Shown here: one piece after another, positions 1 to 9,643 of the stretch
How positions within the stretch are numbered: position 1 is the stretch's first letter
Layout of the letters: each line of letters opens with the position of its first letter
The notes under the pieces: generated by a model
Told to the model about the DNA's origin: nothing
Databases searched by the model: none
The model's input: only the letters and a program-made list of their open reading frames with translations
Made by a program: the position numbers and the translations under genes
Source of the DNA: Thermaerobacter sp. FW80
Lineage (GTDB): Bacteria; Bacillota; Sulfobacillia; Thermaerobacterales; Thermaerobacteraceae
Direction of reading: 5' to 3'
Length of the DNA: 64,000 nt
Assembly: GCF_004634385.1 (NCBI RefSeq)
Contig: NZ_CP037895.1
Location: forward strand, 1,215,245-1,279,244

Positions 1-184
1 GGCCACCCGCCGCGACGCCGCTGACGACCACACCCCCGTCGCGCCCGGGCCGACCGGGCCCGCCGCCCGGGTGTGATCCGCCCGTGCCGTGCGCCCGCCG
101 CGCCGGCGAACCGCCCCACCGGACCGGCGCGGTGAGCCGCGCGGACTGCGTCAGGGGCTGGTGGGCGACGTCTGCGCCTTGACC

Positions 185-330
185 GGGCGCTTGCACCGTT
201 ACCTGAAACGTCGTCATCTGTTTCAGGCAGCCGATCCTTGCGGATCGGCGGTGCCGGTCTTACCCGGCCATGCGCCGGTGCCGGCTTCCCGCTTCCTCCG
301 GGACCGCCCGCCTTGCGGCAGGTCTTCCAT
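185..330 (-). ncRNA. candidate TnpB guide RNA (reRNA/omegaRNA) region at the IS607 element end
   Basis: Two perfect hairpins lie just beyond the tnpB stop codon. One has 8-bp arms at 202-209 and 220-227 (CCTGAAAC / GTTTCAGG) and the other has 8-bp arms at 230-237 and 242-249 (GCCGATCC / GGATCGGC, loop TTGC). TnpB guide RNAs are made from the tnpB strand across the 3' end of the gene into the element end, so a structured RNA is expected here. The family role is established knowledge. The exact RNA ends and the guide segment cannot be fixed from this sequence. Confidence 0.4.
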
Positions 331-1528
331 CCCGTCTGCGGGCGTTTAACGTCTCCGGGCCACTCCCGGCGACGGCGGCCACGAGGGCCGCGAGATTCCG
401 GGCCGCGTTTTCGTCCCGGTCGAGCACGAGCCCGCATTCCTCACAGCGGAAAACACGCTGCGAAAGCGGCAGCGACGGCTTGATCGCGCCGCACTGGGAA
501 CAACGCTTGCTGCTCGGGTAGAACGGCGGCGCTTCGATCAGCTTCGCTCCGTACCATGAGCGCTTGTAGCTGAGCTGACGGCGGATCTCCGCCAGGGACG
601 CATCGGCTAGCGCCCGGGCCAGCCGACGGTTCCTCAACATGCCCGCCACATGCAGCTGTTCAACCACCACCACGCCATAGCTGGTCGCCAGCTGGTGCGT
701 CAGCTTGTGAAGGGCATCCTGGCGGATGTTCCGGGCCCGCGCATGGAGCCGGGCCAGCCGACGCCGGGCCTTTTGCCATCCCCGGCTGCCCTTCTGGCGC
801 CGGGCCAGGGCGCGGTTCCACCGGGCCAGCCGTTTCAGGTTCTTCTCCAGCGCTCGGGGGTTGGGCACGACCTCCCCCGTGGAGAGCACCGCCAGGTGCT
901 GGACGCCCGCATCGACGCCGACGACTTTCCAGGGGAACCGGGGCCGGCCCGGCGGCCGCTCCACCTCGCAGGTGAAGCTGACGAACCATCGACCCCCTTC
1001 CCGGGCGACCGTGGCGGACAGGATGCGGGCCGTTCCCGCTTCGATGCGCCGGAGCAGGGCCATGGTCGGCTCGTGGGTCTTCACGCGCCCGATCCGGGGC
1101 AGCACGACGTGGCTCTTGTCGTCCACCCGGATCGCGCCGGTGGTGAACCGCACGGACTCCCGCCCCCGCCCCTTCTTCCGAAAACGCGGGAATCCAACCC
1201 GGCGGCCCTTGCGTTCACCCTGGCGGCTCTTCGACCAGTTCTGCAGGGCCCGGGCGAGTCCGTCCAGACCGGAGGAGTAGGCCTCCTTCGAGTTCTCCCG
1301 CCACCAGGGGGCGACGCGGTGCTTTTGCCGGTTCCACTCCCGCCGCAAGGCGGCGAGGGTCCATGGCACTTCCACGTCTTCACCCCGGGCGCGGGCTTCC
1401 AGGCGCTCCTTCACCAGGGCCAAGCCCCAGTTGAAGGCGAAGCGGCGGGCGCCCACGTGGGAGGCCAGCGCCCGTGCCTGGCGGGGTGTGGGATCCAGGG
1501 CGAAGCGGTACGCTTGAATGACTTTCAT
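260..1528 (-). CDS. tnpB: IS607-type transposon TnpB, RNA-guided RuvC-like nuclease
   Basis: This is a full-length TnpB of 422 residues. The RuvC-like active site is complete: Asp206 in VGVDAGV, Glu290 in VVVVEQL and Asp372 in DRDENAARN. A four-cysteine zinc ribbon is intact (Cys343, Cys346, Cys362, Cys365). TnpB proteins are RNA-guided DNA nucleases that help the element persist at its donor site and are not needed for strand transfer. The ATG overlaps the tnpA stop by four bases (ATGA), so the two genes are translationally coupled. About 45 C-terminal residues beyond the last RuvC motif are basic and poorly conserved. Nothing looks broken. Confidence 0.93.
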   Translation of the reverse strand: MKVIQAYRFALDPTPRQARALASHVGARRFAFNWGLALVKERLEARARGEDVEVPWTLAALRREWNRQKHRVAPWWRENSKEAYSSGLDGLARALQNWSKSRQGERKGRRVGFPRFRKKGRGRESVRFTTGAIRVDDKSHVVLPRIGRVKTHEPTMALLRRIEAGTARILSATVAREGGRWFVSFTCEVERPPGRPRFPWKVVGVDAGVQHLAVLSTGEVVPNPRALEKNLKRLARWNRALARRQKGSRGWQKARRRLARLHARARNIRQDALHKLTHQLATSYGVVVVEQLHVAGMLRNRRLARALADASLAEIRRQLSYKRSWYGAKLIEAPPFYPSSKRCSQCGAIKPSLPLSQRVFRCEECGLVLDRDENAARNLAALVAAVAGSGPETLNARRRDGRPAARRAVPEEAGSRHRRMAG

Positions 1529-2097
1529 TCGGCATCACCCCTGCGGGCTGCGGCCAAAGCTCGCAGGGCCCGATTGCGCGCTCCCCTCCGGCCATATAAT
1601 CGAGCGCAGAAGGAGGTCAACACTTCAATCATGTCGCGCACAAGGTCATCCGTTGATTCGCTCGGGTCCACGACCACGATCCGCCGTCCCTGGGCTGCGA
1701 GAGCGGCTTCCAGGTACTCCACCCCAAACCGGGCCAACCGATCACGGTGTTCCACCACAATCGTTGCAACCGATGCGTCGGCCAGAAGTCGGCGAAACTT
1801 CGCCCGTTTCCCATTCAGCCCGGACCCGATTTCCGTCACCACTTGGTCCACAGGAAACCCGTGTTCCGTTGCCCATGCCGTGACCCGGGCAACTTGACGG
1901 TCGAGATCGCTCTTCTGGTCGTGAGAGGAAACGCGGGCGTACACCACCGTCTTCCCTTTTGCTGGAGCAGGCAGGTCCACGAGGATGGTCCCGGATGGGG
2001 TCTGCCGGGCAGGGACGGGCAGCCGACCCGCCTTCCACCAACGCCAGGCGGTGATGGAACTGATTCCTTCACGCTTGGCCCACTCGGAGAGCTTCAT
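1525..2097 (-). CDS. tnpA: IS607-family serine recombinase TnpA with MerR-type HTH
   Basis: The 190-residue transposase catalyses excision and integration of the element. Residues 1-45 (MKLSEWAKREGISSITAWRW onward) form a MerR-like DNA-binding helix-turn-helix. Residues 50-190 form a resolvase-type domain with the nucleophilic serine in YARVSSHDQ (about Ser57). The start at 2097 matches the family N-terminus; an in-frame ATG at 2115 would add six residues and would lie inside the 10-bp repeats. The gene overlaps tnpB downstream, the standard IS607 order. A complete pair suggests the element could still move. Confidence 0.93.
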   Translation of the reverse strand: MKLSEWAKREGISSITAWRWWKAGRLPVPARQTPSGTILVDLPAPAKGKTVVYARVSSHDQKSDLDRQVARVTAWATEHGFPVDQVVTEIGSGLNGKRAKFRRLLADASVATIVVEHRDRLARFGVEYLEAALAAQGRRIVVVDPSESTDDLVRDMIEVLTSFCARLYGRRGARNRALRALAAARRGDAE

Positions 2098-2114
2098 ACC
2101 TGAAATATAGCACA

Positions 2115-2144
2115 TATGTTTGCCTATGTCTGACTATGTTTCGG
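2115..2144. repeat. three 10-bp-spaced TATGTYTG repeats upstream of tnpA
   Basis: The motif TATGTTTG / TATGTCTG / TATGTTTC begins at 2115, 2125 and 2135, exactly one helical turn apart, immediately upstream of tnpA. IS607-type recombinases carry a MerR-like DNA-binding domain, so regularly phased repeats at the element end are natural TnpA-binding sites. That role is inference. Confidence 0.6.
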
Positions 2145-2590
2145 CAAGCTGTTCACGACCCCCTGGGCGCCAGGGTAGGAGGCGGCGGATGCTGCAAGCG
2201 GTCGGCGTCACGGGCGCCAACGGCCCAGGATGCGGCGGGACGGGCCGTCAGCGCCTCGACGGCGATTTGCGACCCCGCCGTCGATGGGGCACGCTCAAGG
2301 GGAATGGATGTTTGCCGGGCTCCGGCGACCCCTGCGAGGGCGCCCCTCCGTTGTCGGCTGGCGCGGCCGGAGCGCAGCCGGCTCGTCCGGGCGGGAAGAG
2401 TCACGGGCGGCAGGAATGGCCCCGGCGGGTGGCGAAGCCTGCCTCGGCGTGCTTTAACAAAATGTAGTGGATGATCGTGTCGAGACGCCTAGATGTAGGT
2501 GGGTTTCCGCGGGGCAGGGGCCGACGGACGCAGCCCGCGACCGATGCCCGACCGGTGCCCGGCGAGCGGGGCGAAGGGGGGGGTGAGTCG
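2145..2590. other. intergenic region between IS607 element and nrdR
   Basis: No convincing gene is visible. The IS607 element end and any nrdR promoter should lie here, but neither boundary is recognisable. IS607 elements make no target duplication that would mark the end. Confidence 0.5.
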
Positions 2591-3208
2591 GTGCGTTGCC
2601 CGCGCTGTCACGCCCCCGACACGCGGGTGCTGGACTCCCGGCCGACGGAGGAGGGCATGGCCATCCGGCGGCGGCGGGAGTGCCAGCGCTGTGGGGAGCG
2701 CTTCACCACCTACGAGAAGGTGGAGCAGACCCCCCTCTTCGTGATCAAGCGCGACGGACGCCGCGAGCGGTTCGATCGCGAAAAGGTCCTGCGCGGGATG
2801 CTGACCGCCTGCGAGAAGCGACCGGTGGAGGTGGAGCGCCTGCAGGCCATCGCCGCCGAGATCGAGCGCGAGCTGCGCAGCCGGTACGAGAAGGAGATCC
2901 CGAGCAAGGTGATCGGCGAGATGGTCATGGAGCGCCTCCGCCACGTGGACCAGGTGGCATACGTCCGGTTCGCCTCGGTCTACCGCCAGTTCAAGGACAT
3001 CGAGACCTTCCGCCGCGAGCTGGACCGGTTGCTGGCGGGGGACGAACCGGCCGACGGCGCCGACGCTGCTGCCGCGGCGCCCGCCACCCGGGCGGCGGAC
3101 GCGGGCGACGGGCCGCGCCCCCAGGACGGCGTGGTCCCGCGGGACGCACCGGCGTCGGCCGCCGATGGGACCGCCGCGGGGGCGACCGGCGGGGCCCCAG
3201 CGTCGTAG
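2591..3208 (+). CDS. nrdR: transcriptional repressor NrdR
   Basis: NrdR represses ribonucleotide reductase genes in response to the dATP/ATP balance. The N-terminus has the zinc ribbon (CPRC at residues 3-6 and CQRC near residue 34). It is followed by an ATP-cone domain running from about [13 protein letters not shown] to [16 protein letters not shown]. The GTG start at 2591 follows a G-rich ribosome binding site and gives the canonical beginning VRCPRCH. The protein is about 205 residues, some 50 longer than usual, because of an Ala/Gly/Asp-rich tail that contains a GGACGAACCGGCC motif. It lies just upstream of nrdJ, its expected target. Confidence 0.96.
   Translation: MRCPRCHAPDTRVLDSRPTEEGMAIRRRRECQRCGERFTTYEKVEQTPLFVIKRDGRRERFDREKVLRGMLTACEKRPVEVERLQAIAAEIERELRSRYEKEIPSKVIGEMVMERLRHVDQVAYVRFASVYRQFKDIETFRRELDRLLAGDEPADGADAAAAAPATRAADAGDGPRPQDGVVPRDAPASAADGTAAGATGGAPAS
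3040..3052 (+). repeat. GGACGAACCGGCC motif copy 1
   Basis: Exact 13-mer in the non-conserved tail of nrdR, read there as Asp-Glu-Pro-Ala. Confidence 0.75.
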
Positions 3209-3344
3209 TGCCGTCGAACCTTTGCCTCCCTTCCGCTGGGAGGTGCGGGCCCGGCTGCTCGGCGCTGGGGCCGCGGGGGCAGGCGGCCGCGGCGTCGTGG
3301 GCACGGGGACAAGCTCTTGGCAGCCATGAGGAGGAGGGCCGCCG

Positions 3345-6300
3345 ATGGAACTGACGGGGATCCGGAAGACCGTCTTCCTGGACCGCTACGCCCGGAAGGG
3401 TCCCGACGGGAAGCCGGTCGAGTCGTCGCCGGAGGAGATGTGGGACCGCGTGGCCCGGGCCATCGCCGAGGTGGAGGAGCCGGGCCAGCGGGAGGTCTGG
3501 GAACGACGCTTCCGTCAGGCCCTCGACGGCTTCAAGTTCGTGCCCGGTGGCCGCATCCTGGCGGGCGCGGGCACCGGCAACAAGGTCACCTATTATAACT
3601 GCTACGTGATCCCCTCGCCCGAGGACAGCCGCAAGGGGATCATGGAGAACGTCTCGCTGATGGTCGAGATCATGTCCCGCGGCGGCGGCGTGGGGGTGAA
3701 CCTCTCGACCCTGCGCCCGCGCGGCACGTACGTCAAGGGCGTGAACGGCACCGCCAGCGGCCCGGTCTCCTGGGCGGAGGTCTACAGCACCGCCACCGGC
3801 AGCGTGATCCAGGGCGGCAGCCGGCGCGGCGCCCTGATGCTCATGCTGGACGACGAGCACCCCGACATCGAGGAGTTCATCACCGTCAAGCGGGACCTGA
3901 CCAAGATCACCAACGCCAACCTGTCGGTGTGCATCAGCGACGCTTTCATGGAGGCGGTCCAGCAGGACCTGCCCTGGGACCTGAAGTGGAACGGCAAGGT
4001 GTACAAGACCGTCCGGGCCCGCGACCTGTGGGAGCTGATCTGCGAGTCGGCGTGGGCCTCGGGGGAGCCGGGCGTCGTCTTCATGGAGCGGGTGAACAAG
4101 CGCTCCAACAGCTGGTACTGCGAGCGCATCAACTGCGTGAACCCCTGCTTCGTGGGGTCCACGCGCCTGGCCACCGCGGAAGGGCTCAAGACCATGGAAG
4201 AGCTCTACCGGGAGGGCCGTCCCGTCACCGTCCTCACCGACCTGCGGGCGGAGGACGCCGCGCTGCAGGTGGTGGGTGCGGGCGCCGGCTTCCCGCGCCT
4301 GGGGACCCGGTTGCGTCCGGCGGCGCCGGTCATGCTCACCCGACGGCAAGCCGAAGTCATGCGGCTGGTCACGGAGCACGGCTTCGAGGTGGTGGCCACG
4401 CCGGATCATCCCTTCCTGACGCCGGCGGGCTACGTGGCGCTCAAGGACCTCCGCCCCGGCGACGTGCTGTTCCTGCAGTCCGGCGAGGGGGCCTGGCCGG
4501 CCGACCCGCAGCTGCCGGACGAATGGCACCGGGCGGTGGCCGCCCGCGGCCGCATGCGGGGGCGCATCGAGCGGGGCGAGGCCGCCCCGCCCCGAACCTG
4601 GAGCCGCGAGCTCGGCCAGGTGCTGGGCTGGCTGACGGGCGACGGTTACCTGTACCGCGATCAAGGCAAGCCCCGGGTGGGGTTCGTCTTCGGTTGCGAC
4701 GAGGCCGACGTCCTGCCGGTGATCCGTGAGCGGATCCGCCGCTGGTTCGGCGTCCGCGGAGCGGTCAGCACCCGGAACCACACCACGACGCTGCTGTACG
4801 GGAGCACGGTGGCCACCTTCTTCGAGAGCCTGGGGGTCCGGGCCGTCAAGGCGCGGGAGAAGCGGGTCCCCGAGGCGTTGTGGCGCGCTCCCCGGGAGGC
4901 GGTGGTGGGTTTCCTGCAGGGGTTGTTCACCAGCGACGGCACCGTCAACCGGACCGACGCCAAGAAGTCCTGCTCGATCCGCCTGGCCAGCAGCTCGAAG
5001 GCGCTGCTGCAGGACGTGCAGTTGCTCCTCCTGAACCTGGGCATCGTGGCCGCGCTGCGGGAGCGACGGGCCGGTGGGGAGAGCCGGCTGCCCGACAGCC
5101 GCCGTCGGCTGCGGCGCTACGCCACCGCCCCGCAGTACGAGCTCATCCTGGACAAGGCCAACCGCGACCGGTTCCTCGCCGAGGTGGGGTTCCTGAGCCC
5201 GCGCAAACAGGAGAAGGTAGCGGCCTTCGTGGCCGGCAAGGCGCGGCGCTCCGACCGGGAGACCTACATCACCCGGGTGGTGGCGGTGGAACCGGCGGGC
5301 ACCGCCGACGTGTACGACACCACGGAGCCGGTGACCCACTCGCTGATCGCCAACGGCCTGGTGGCTCACAACTGCGGCGAGCAGCCGCTGGGGCCCTGGG
5401 GCGTGTGCAACCTGGGCGCCATCAACCTGGCCGCGTTCGTCCACGATGGCGAACTCGACCTCGAGGGGTTGCGGGAGACGGTGGCCGTCGCCGTCCGCTT
5501 CCTGGACAACGTGATCGACGCCACGGAGTACTTCTTCCCGGAGAACGAGAAGGCGCAGCGATACGGCATCCGGCGCATCGGCCTGGGCACCATGGGCCTG
5601 GCGGACATGCTGATCAAGCTGCGCATCCGCTACGGCAGCGAGAAGGCCTTCGAGGTCTGCGAGCAGGTGTACCGGCTGATCCGCGACGAGGCCTACCGGA
5701 CCTCGGCCCTGCTGGCCAAGGAGAAGGGGCCCTTCCCGCTGTTCGACAAGGAGAAGTACCTCCAGGGCTGGTTCATCCAGCGGCTGCCGGAGGACATCCG
5801 CCGGCTGATCGCCGAGCACGGCATCCGCAACGGGTTCCTGCTCACCCAGGCGCCGACGGGGACCACGAGCCTGCTGGCCGGCGTCAGCTCCGGCATCGAG
5901 CCGGTCTTCGCCTTCTCCTTCAAGCGGACGGACCGGACGGGCACCCACATCGTCTATCACGAGCTTTACAAGAAGTGGTTGGAAGAGCACCCGGACGAGC
6001 CGGTGCCCGACTACTTCGTCTCCGCCGACCAGCTGACGCCGGAGGAACACGTGCGCATGCAGGCCGTGATCCAGCAGTACGTGGACGCGGCCATCTCCAA
6101 GACGGTCAACGCGCCGCGCGAGCACACGGTCGACCAGGTCCGGACCCTCTACCGGCTGGCGTACGAGCTGGGGTGCAAGGGGATCACCTACTACCGCGAC
6201 GGCAGCCGCGAGGGCGTGCTGCACAAGCTGGACGACGGCGGGAGGAGCAAGCAGGGTCGCGGCTTCGGCGAGGGCAAGGGGCGAGCCGCCGGCGGCGAGG

Positions 6301-7097
6301 GCGACGGCCGGTCTGCCGCGGTGGCCACGCCTGCGACGGTTGCGGCGTCGTCGGGCACCGCGTCGGGTACGGCCGCGGGACCCGGCTCCGGCGCCGCAGC
6401 CGGCCACGCGGGGGCCATGAGGGTGACGTGGGGGAAGATCCGGCCCATCGAGCGGCCCAGCAAGCTCAACGGGTTCACCGTGCGGCGCACCACGCCCCTG
6501 GGCAACCTCTACCTGACGCTGAACACCTTCAACGGCTACCCGTTCGAGCTCTTCGCCCAGATCGGCAAGGCGGGCTCCGACGTGGCCGCCTTCACCGAGG
6601 CCATCGCCCGGCTGGTGTCCCTGGCCTTCCGCGCGGGGATCGACCCCCACGAGGTGGTGGAGCAGCTACGGGGCATCGGCGGCAGCCGCTCCGTGGGCTT
6701 CGGGCCCAACCGGGTGCTGTCGGTGCCCGACGCCATCGCCCAGTTCCTCGACGACTACCTGGCGGGCAAGGTGGACCGCGACCCCGTCGACGAGGTGGCC
6801 GCCGGCCAGCTCACCGTCTTCCCCACGGATCCGGCGCAGCAGGCCCGGGAGGCGGTGGCGGCGGCCCGTTCGGCGGCGGGCGAGGCAGGGGACGGCGAGC
6901 CGGAGCCGGCGACCCGGGAGTCGACCTCGGCTGGCGCGGTGTCCGGCGCCTCCACCACGGAACGAGCGGTGGTCCGCATCACCGGCGGCAACGGCCGCGA
7001 GCTCAGCATGAACCTCTGCCCGGAGTGCGGCAGCCACGCCCTGGTGCACGAGGAGGGCTGCAGCAAGTGCCTGGCCTGCGGCTACAGCGAGTGCTGA
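3345..7097 (+). CDS. nrdJ: adenosylcobalamin-dependent (class II) ribonucleoside-diphosphate reductase with intein
   Basis: This enzyme makes deoxyribonucleotides with a B12 cofactor. The 1250-residue precursor contains a 409-residue intein (residues 268-676), leaving a mature enzyme of about 841. Host motifs are YYNCYVIPSPEDS with a redox cysteine, the active-site block NPCGEQPLGPWGVCN recreated by splicing, and APTGTTSLLAGVSSGIEP. The tail has a Gly/Ala-rich linker (about residues 960-1025), a conserved nrdJ C-terminal domain and a four-cysteine end (CPECG ... CLACGYSEC) typical of the reducing tail. A GGAGGAGGG ribosome site precedes the ATG. The gene follows nrdR, which probably represses it. 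Confidence 0.96.
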   Translation: MELTGIRKTVFLDRYARKGPDGKPVESSPEEMWDRVARAIAEVEEPGQREVWERRFRQALDGFKFVPGGRILAGAGTGNKVTYYNCYVIPSPEDSRKGIMENVSLMVEIMSRGGGVGVNLSTLRPRGTYVKGVNGTASGPVSWAEVYSTATGSVIQGGSRRGALMLMLDDEHPDIEEFITVKRDLTKITNANLSVCISDAFMEAVQQDLPWDLKWNGKVYKTVRARDLWELICESAWASGEPGVVFMERVNKRSNSWYCERINCVNPCFVGSTRLATAEGLKTMEELYREGRPVTVLTDLRAEDAALQVVGAGAGFPRLGTRLRPAAPVMLTRRQAEVMRLVTEHGFEVVATPDHPFLTPAGYVALKDLRPGDVLFLQSGEGAWPADPQLPDEWHRAVAARGRMRGRIERGEAAPPRTWSRELGQVLGWLTGDGYLYRDQGKPRVGFVFGCDEADVLPVIRERIRRWFGVRGAVSTRNHTTTLLYGSTVATFFESLGVRAVKAREKRVPEALWRAPREAVVGFLQGLFTSDGTVNRTDAKKSCSIRLASSSKALLQDVQLLLLNLGIVAALRERRAGGESRLPDSRRRLRRYATAPQYELILDKANRDRFLAEVGFLSPRKQEKVAAFVAGKARRSDRETYITRVVAVEPAGTADVYDTTEPVTHSLIANGLVAHNCGEQPLGPWGVCNLGAINLAAFVHDGELDLEGLRETVAVAVRFLDNVIDATEYFFPENEKAQRYGIRRIGLGTMGLADMLIKLRIRYGSEKAFEVCEQVYRLIRDEAYRTSALLAKEKGPFPLFDKEKYLQGWFIQRLPEDIRRLIAEHGIRNGFLLTQAPTGTTSLLAGVSSGIEPVFAFSFKRTDRTGTHIVYHELYKKWLEEHPDEPVPDYFVSADQLTPEEHVRMQAVIQQYVDAAISKTVNAPREHTVDQVRTLYRLAYELGCKGITYYRDGSREGVLHKLDDGGRSKQGRGFGEGKGRAAGGEGDGRSAAVATPATVAASSGTASGTAAGPGSGAAAGHAGAMRVTWGKIRPIERPSKLNGFTVRRTTPLGNLYLTLNTFNGYPFELFAQIGKAGSDVAAFTEAIARLVSLAFRAGIDPHEVVEQLRGIGGSRSVGFGPNRVLSVPDAIAQFLDDYLAGKVDRDPVDEVAAGQLTVFPTDPAQQAREAVAAARSAAGEAGDGEPEPATRESTSAGAVSGASTTERAVVRITGGNGRELSMNLCPECGSHALVHEEGCSKCLACGYSEC
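4146..5372 (+). other. intein with LAGLIDADG homing endonuclease in NrdJ
   Basis: The intein begins at Cys268 (CFVGSTRLA) and ends ANGLVAHN, followed by Cys677. This is a class 1 intein with Cys at position 1, a terminal His-Asn and a Cys +1. The splicing histidine is in ATPDHPFLTP. Two LAGLIDADG-type motifs, LGWLTGDGYL and LQGLFTSDGTV, frame a homing endonuclease with its acidic residues intact. Insertion falls between Pro and Cys of the NPCGEQPL active-site motif, so the enzyme is inactive until splicing. All key residues are present, so splicing should work. Confidence 0.95.
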
Positions 7098-7622
7098 AGC
7101 CGAGGGCCGTGGTCCGGCGTACCGACCGACCGTACCGGATGCCAACCGTTCGGCGCGCCGGGTGTTCCGCAGTCCGTCCGGTCGACACGTCACCGGCAGC
7201 GGGCGCCAATCGCACGAGACGGCCACGGCGCATCCGGATTCTCGGCGGGGGCGGGGTGCGCGCTCTGCCCCCGCCGTCTCCGTCTCACCCCGTCTCTTCG
7301 ACGCGACGCAACCCGGCCCCCTCGACGGGTGCAGAAGGGGCCTGGCGGATGGCCAAGCCCATCCCTCCATGTGCCGGGCCATGCGGACGAACCGGCCCTC
7401 AATCCGCCGCCTCCCTCGTCGATAACCGCGGGTGAGAAACGGGTGAGAAACGCCGGCGAGTCTCCAGGTCGCTGGGGGCGGGAGCCGTGTAGCCGAGCCA
7501 CCTCTTTCCCCGACTCCACCTCTCCGCTCGAGTCGCATGAGGACTTCACTGCCCGAGCTTCGAGAGTCGGACGCACCGCGCAAGACGTCACCGCACGCCG
7601 GGTTGGGAAGGGGAGGGGCCCC
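7098..7622. other. intergenic region nrdJ to chemoreceptor
   Basis: No gene is visible. The stretch carries a GGACGAACCGGCC motif at 7385 and the doubled string GGGTGAGAAAC at about 7431-7451. No convincing promoter for the chemoreceptor could be assigned. Confidence 0.5.
7385..7397 (+). repeat. GGACGAACCGGCC motif copy 2
   Basis: Exact 13-mer in the intergenic region upstream of the chemoreceptor gene. Confidence 0.75.
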
Positions 7623-9515
7623 GTGAAGCGGCGGTATGGCATAGCGTTCAAACTCAGCGTGTCGTTTGGCGTGGTCATGGTGCTGGGCGCTCTGGTCACA
7701 TACACAGGCCTTTCCACCATGCGCCAACTGATCGCCACCACCCAGGAGATCCAACGCATCCGCACCGTCCAGGAGCTGGGCGATCAGGTGCAGCTGGTGG
7801 CCCAGCGGCAGCAGGCGGCGGTCAGCGACTACCTCCTCACGGGCGACGAGCGCTTGCGCGAGCAGGCCCAACAGGCGGGCGCCCAACTCCAAGCGCTGGT
7901 CGAACAGATCCAGGGGCTGGTGCGCACCGAGAGGGGGCGCCAAATCGCCGGTGAGCTGGAGGAGGCGACCCGGGCCTACGAGTCCGTGGTGAGCTCGATC
8001 CTGGCCCGCCGATCCTACGCCTTGGAGGAAGCCCGCCGCGCGCGGGCCGAGCTGGGCGCGCCGGCCTCACGGCTGAACGAGGTGGTCGGCCAGGTGGTCG
8101 CCTTCGGCGACACCCTGGCTCAGCAGGCGACGGACCGGCAGGGCGCCATCCAGCGCCGTGCCTGGAGCACGATGGTGACCACTGCGGTGGCCGGCCTGGT
8201 CGCCAGTGCGATCGCGGTGTGGTTGCTGTTGCGCGCGACCCTCGTCCCCCTGCGCGGCATGGCCGGCTTGGCCCGGCGGCTGGCGGCCGGGGATCTGACG
8301 GTCGCCGCGCTGAAGGTGGGGAACCGGGACGAGGTGGGCGAGACGGTCGCGGCCCTCAACCACATGCTGGCGAACTTCAAGGCGATCGTGGCGGCCATCG
8401 GCGCGTCGGTCGAGACGGTGCGGACCATCGCCGCCCGCCTGACCCAAACCTCGAAGGAGACCGCGGCCGGTGCGTCCGAGGCAGCGGCCGCGGTGGCCCA
8501 GGTCGCTTCGGGCGCCACCGAGCAGGCGCAGGCGTCGGAGGAGATGCGCCAGGCCGTCAGCCAGCTGGGCGAAGCCATCGGCCAGATCTCGACCGGCGCC
8601 CAGCAGACCGCCACGGAGCTGCAAGCGACCCACCAGCTGCTGGACCGGGTCGCCCAGCTGGTCCAAGGGGCCACGGCGAATGCCCAGCGAACGTCCCAGC
8701 GGGCGGAGGAAGCGGCCGCCACCGCCGTCCGGGGCGCGGACGTCATCCAGCAGATGCTGGACGGCGCCCGCCGGATCCGGGAGGCGGCCTCGCGCACGGC
8801 GGAGCGGATGCGCGCCCTGGGCGAGCTGTCGGCGCAGATCGGGCACATCACCAACGTCATCTCGGACATCGCCGAGCAGACCAACCTGCTGGCTTTGAAT
8901 GCGGCCATCGAGGCGGCCCGGGCCGGCGAATCCGGGCGGGGGTTCGCCGTCGTCGCGGACGAGGTCCGCAAGCTCGCCGAGCGGTCGGCCCACTCGGCCC
9001 GGGAGATCGCCGGCCTTATCGAGCAGATCCAAGGCGCTACGGTCGAGGCGGTGGACGCGACCGACGCCGTCATGGCGGAGCTCGACAAGAGCTCCACGCT
9101 GGTGGGGGAGACGCGCACGGCGCTCGAGGACATCCTCCAAGCCGCGGAGGGGGTTCGCGGCGACCTGCAGGGCATCCGGGAGTCCATCGGCGAACTCTCC
9201 GAGAGCACGTCCCAGCTGGTTCGCACCTTCGACGCCGTGGCCGCGGTGACGGAGGAGAACACGGCCGCCACCGAGGAGATGGCCGCCAGCGCCTCCCAGG
9301 TGCAGAAGTCCGTGGAGCGAGTCGCGGCGGTGACCCAGGAGAACGCGGCGGCGGCGGAGCAGGTCTCGTCCAACGTGGAGCAGCTCAAGGCCGCGGCCGC
9401 GCAGATCGCGGACCTGGCCGACCAGCTGAACGGGGCCATGAGGGAGCTGGAGGCGCAGATGGCGCGCTTCCGGGTCGAAGCGGCCACGGCGCAGGCGACC
9501 GAAGAGGCCGCATGA
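7623..9515 (+). CDS. methyl-accepting chemotaxis protein
   Basis: This 630-residue membrane chemoreceptor signals to the CheA/CheW complex. A transmembrane helix at about residues 9-29 is followed by an outer four-helix-type sensory region (30-180) and a second transmembrane helix near 183-205. A HAMP domain ([19 protein letters not shown]) and a long cytoplasmic coiled coil follow. The hairpin tip [19 protein letters not shown] lies near residue 417. The GTG start at 7623 follows a GGGGAGGGG ribosome site and leads straight into a basic residue run and TM1. The ligand cannot be inferred. No other chemotaxis gene is in the window. Confidence 0.94.
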   Translation: MKRRYGIAFKLSVSFGVVMVLGALVTYTGLSTMRQLIATTQEIQRIRTVQELGDQVQLVAQRQQAAVSDYLLTGDERLREQAQQAGAQLQALVEQIQGLVRTERGRQIAGELEEATRAYESVVSSILARRSYALEEARRARAELGAPASRLNEVVGQVVAFGDTLAQQATDRQGAIQRRAWSTMVTTAVAGLVASAIAVWLLLRATLVPLRGMAGLARRLAAGDLTVAALKVGNRDEVGETVAALNHMLANFKAIVAAIGASVETVRTIAARLTQTSKETAAGASEAAAAVAQVASGATEQAQASEEMRQAVSQLGEAIGQISTGAQQTATELQATHQLLDRVAQLVQGATANAQRTSQRAEEAAATAVRGADVIQQMLDGARRIREAASRTAERMRALGELSAQIGHITNVISDIAEQTNLLALNAAIEAARAGESGRGFAVVADEVRKLAERSAHSAREIAGLIEQIQGATVEAVDATDAVMAELDKSSTLVGETRTALEDILQAAEGVRGDLQGIRESIGELSESTSQLVRTFDAVAAVTEENTAATEEMAASASQVQKSVERVAAVTQENAAAAEQVSSNVEQLKAAAAQIADLADQLNGAMRELEAQMARFRVEAATAQATEEAA

Positions 9516-9643
9516 AAGGGGCCCGCCACCGACCGCTGAAAACGACCACTGAACGGTTCACCACGGCCCGGTGACGGCGGGGCCTTCCGGCCGTGGAGCC
9601 CGGCAAGACGGCCGCGGTGGCGCCGCGGGAGGTGGAAGCACGC

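Noticed and set aside
3209-3344. Cobalamin riboswitch before the B12-dependent reductase
   Set aside because: The 136-bp gap is too short for a B12 riboswitch and the B12-box could not be found; only a small hairpin (CCTCCC/GGGAGG) is present.
2991-6650. 1219-codon open frame on the reverse strand across nrdJ
   Set aside because: It is antisense to nrdJ, whose conserved motifs are unmistakable. Long shadow frames are expected at this GC content, and its sequence is His/Arg/Gly-rich without domains.
7098-7622. Flagellar sigma factor promoter before the chemoreceptor
   Set aside because: CGTCGATAA near 7418 resembles a -10 of that type, but no matching -35 lies at the right spacing.
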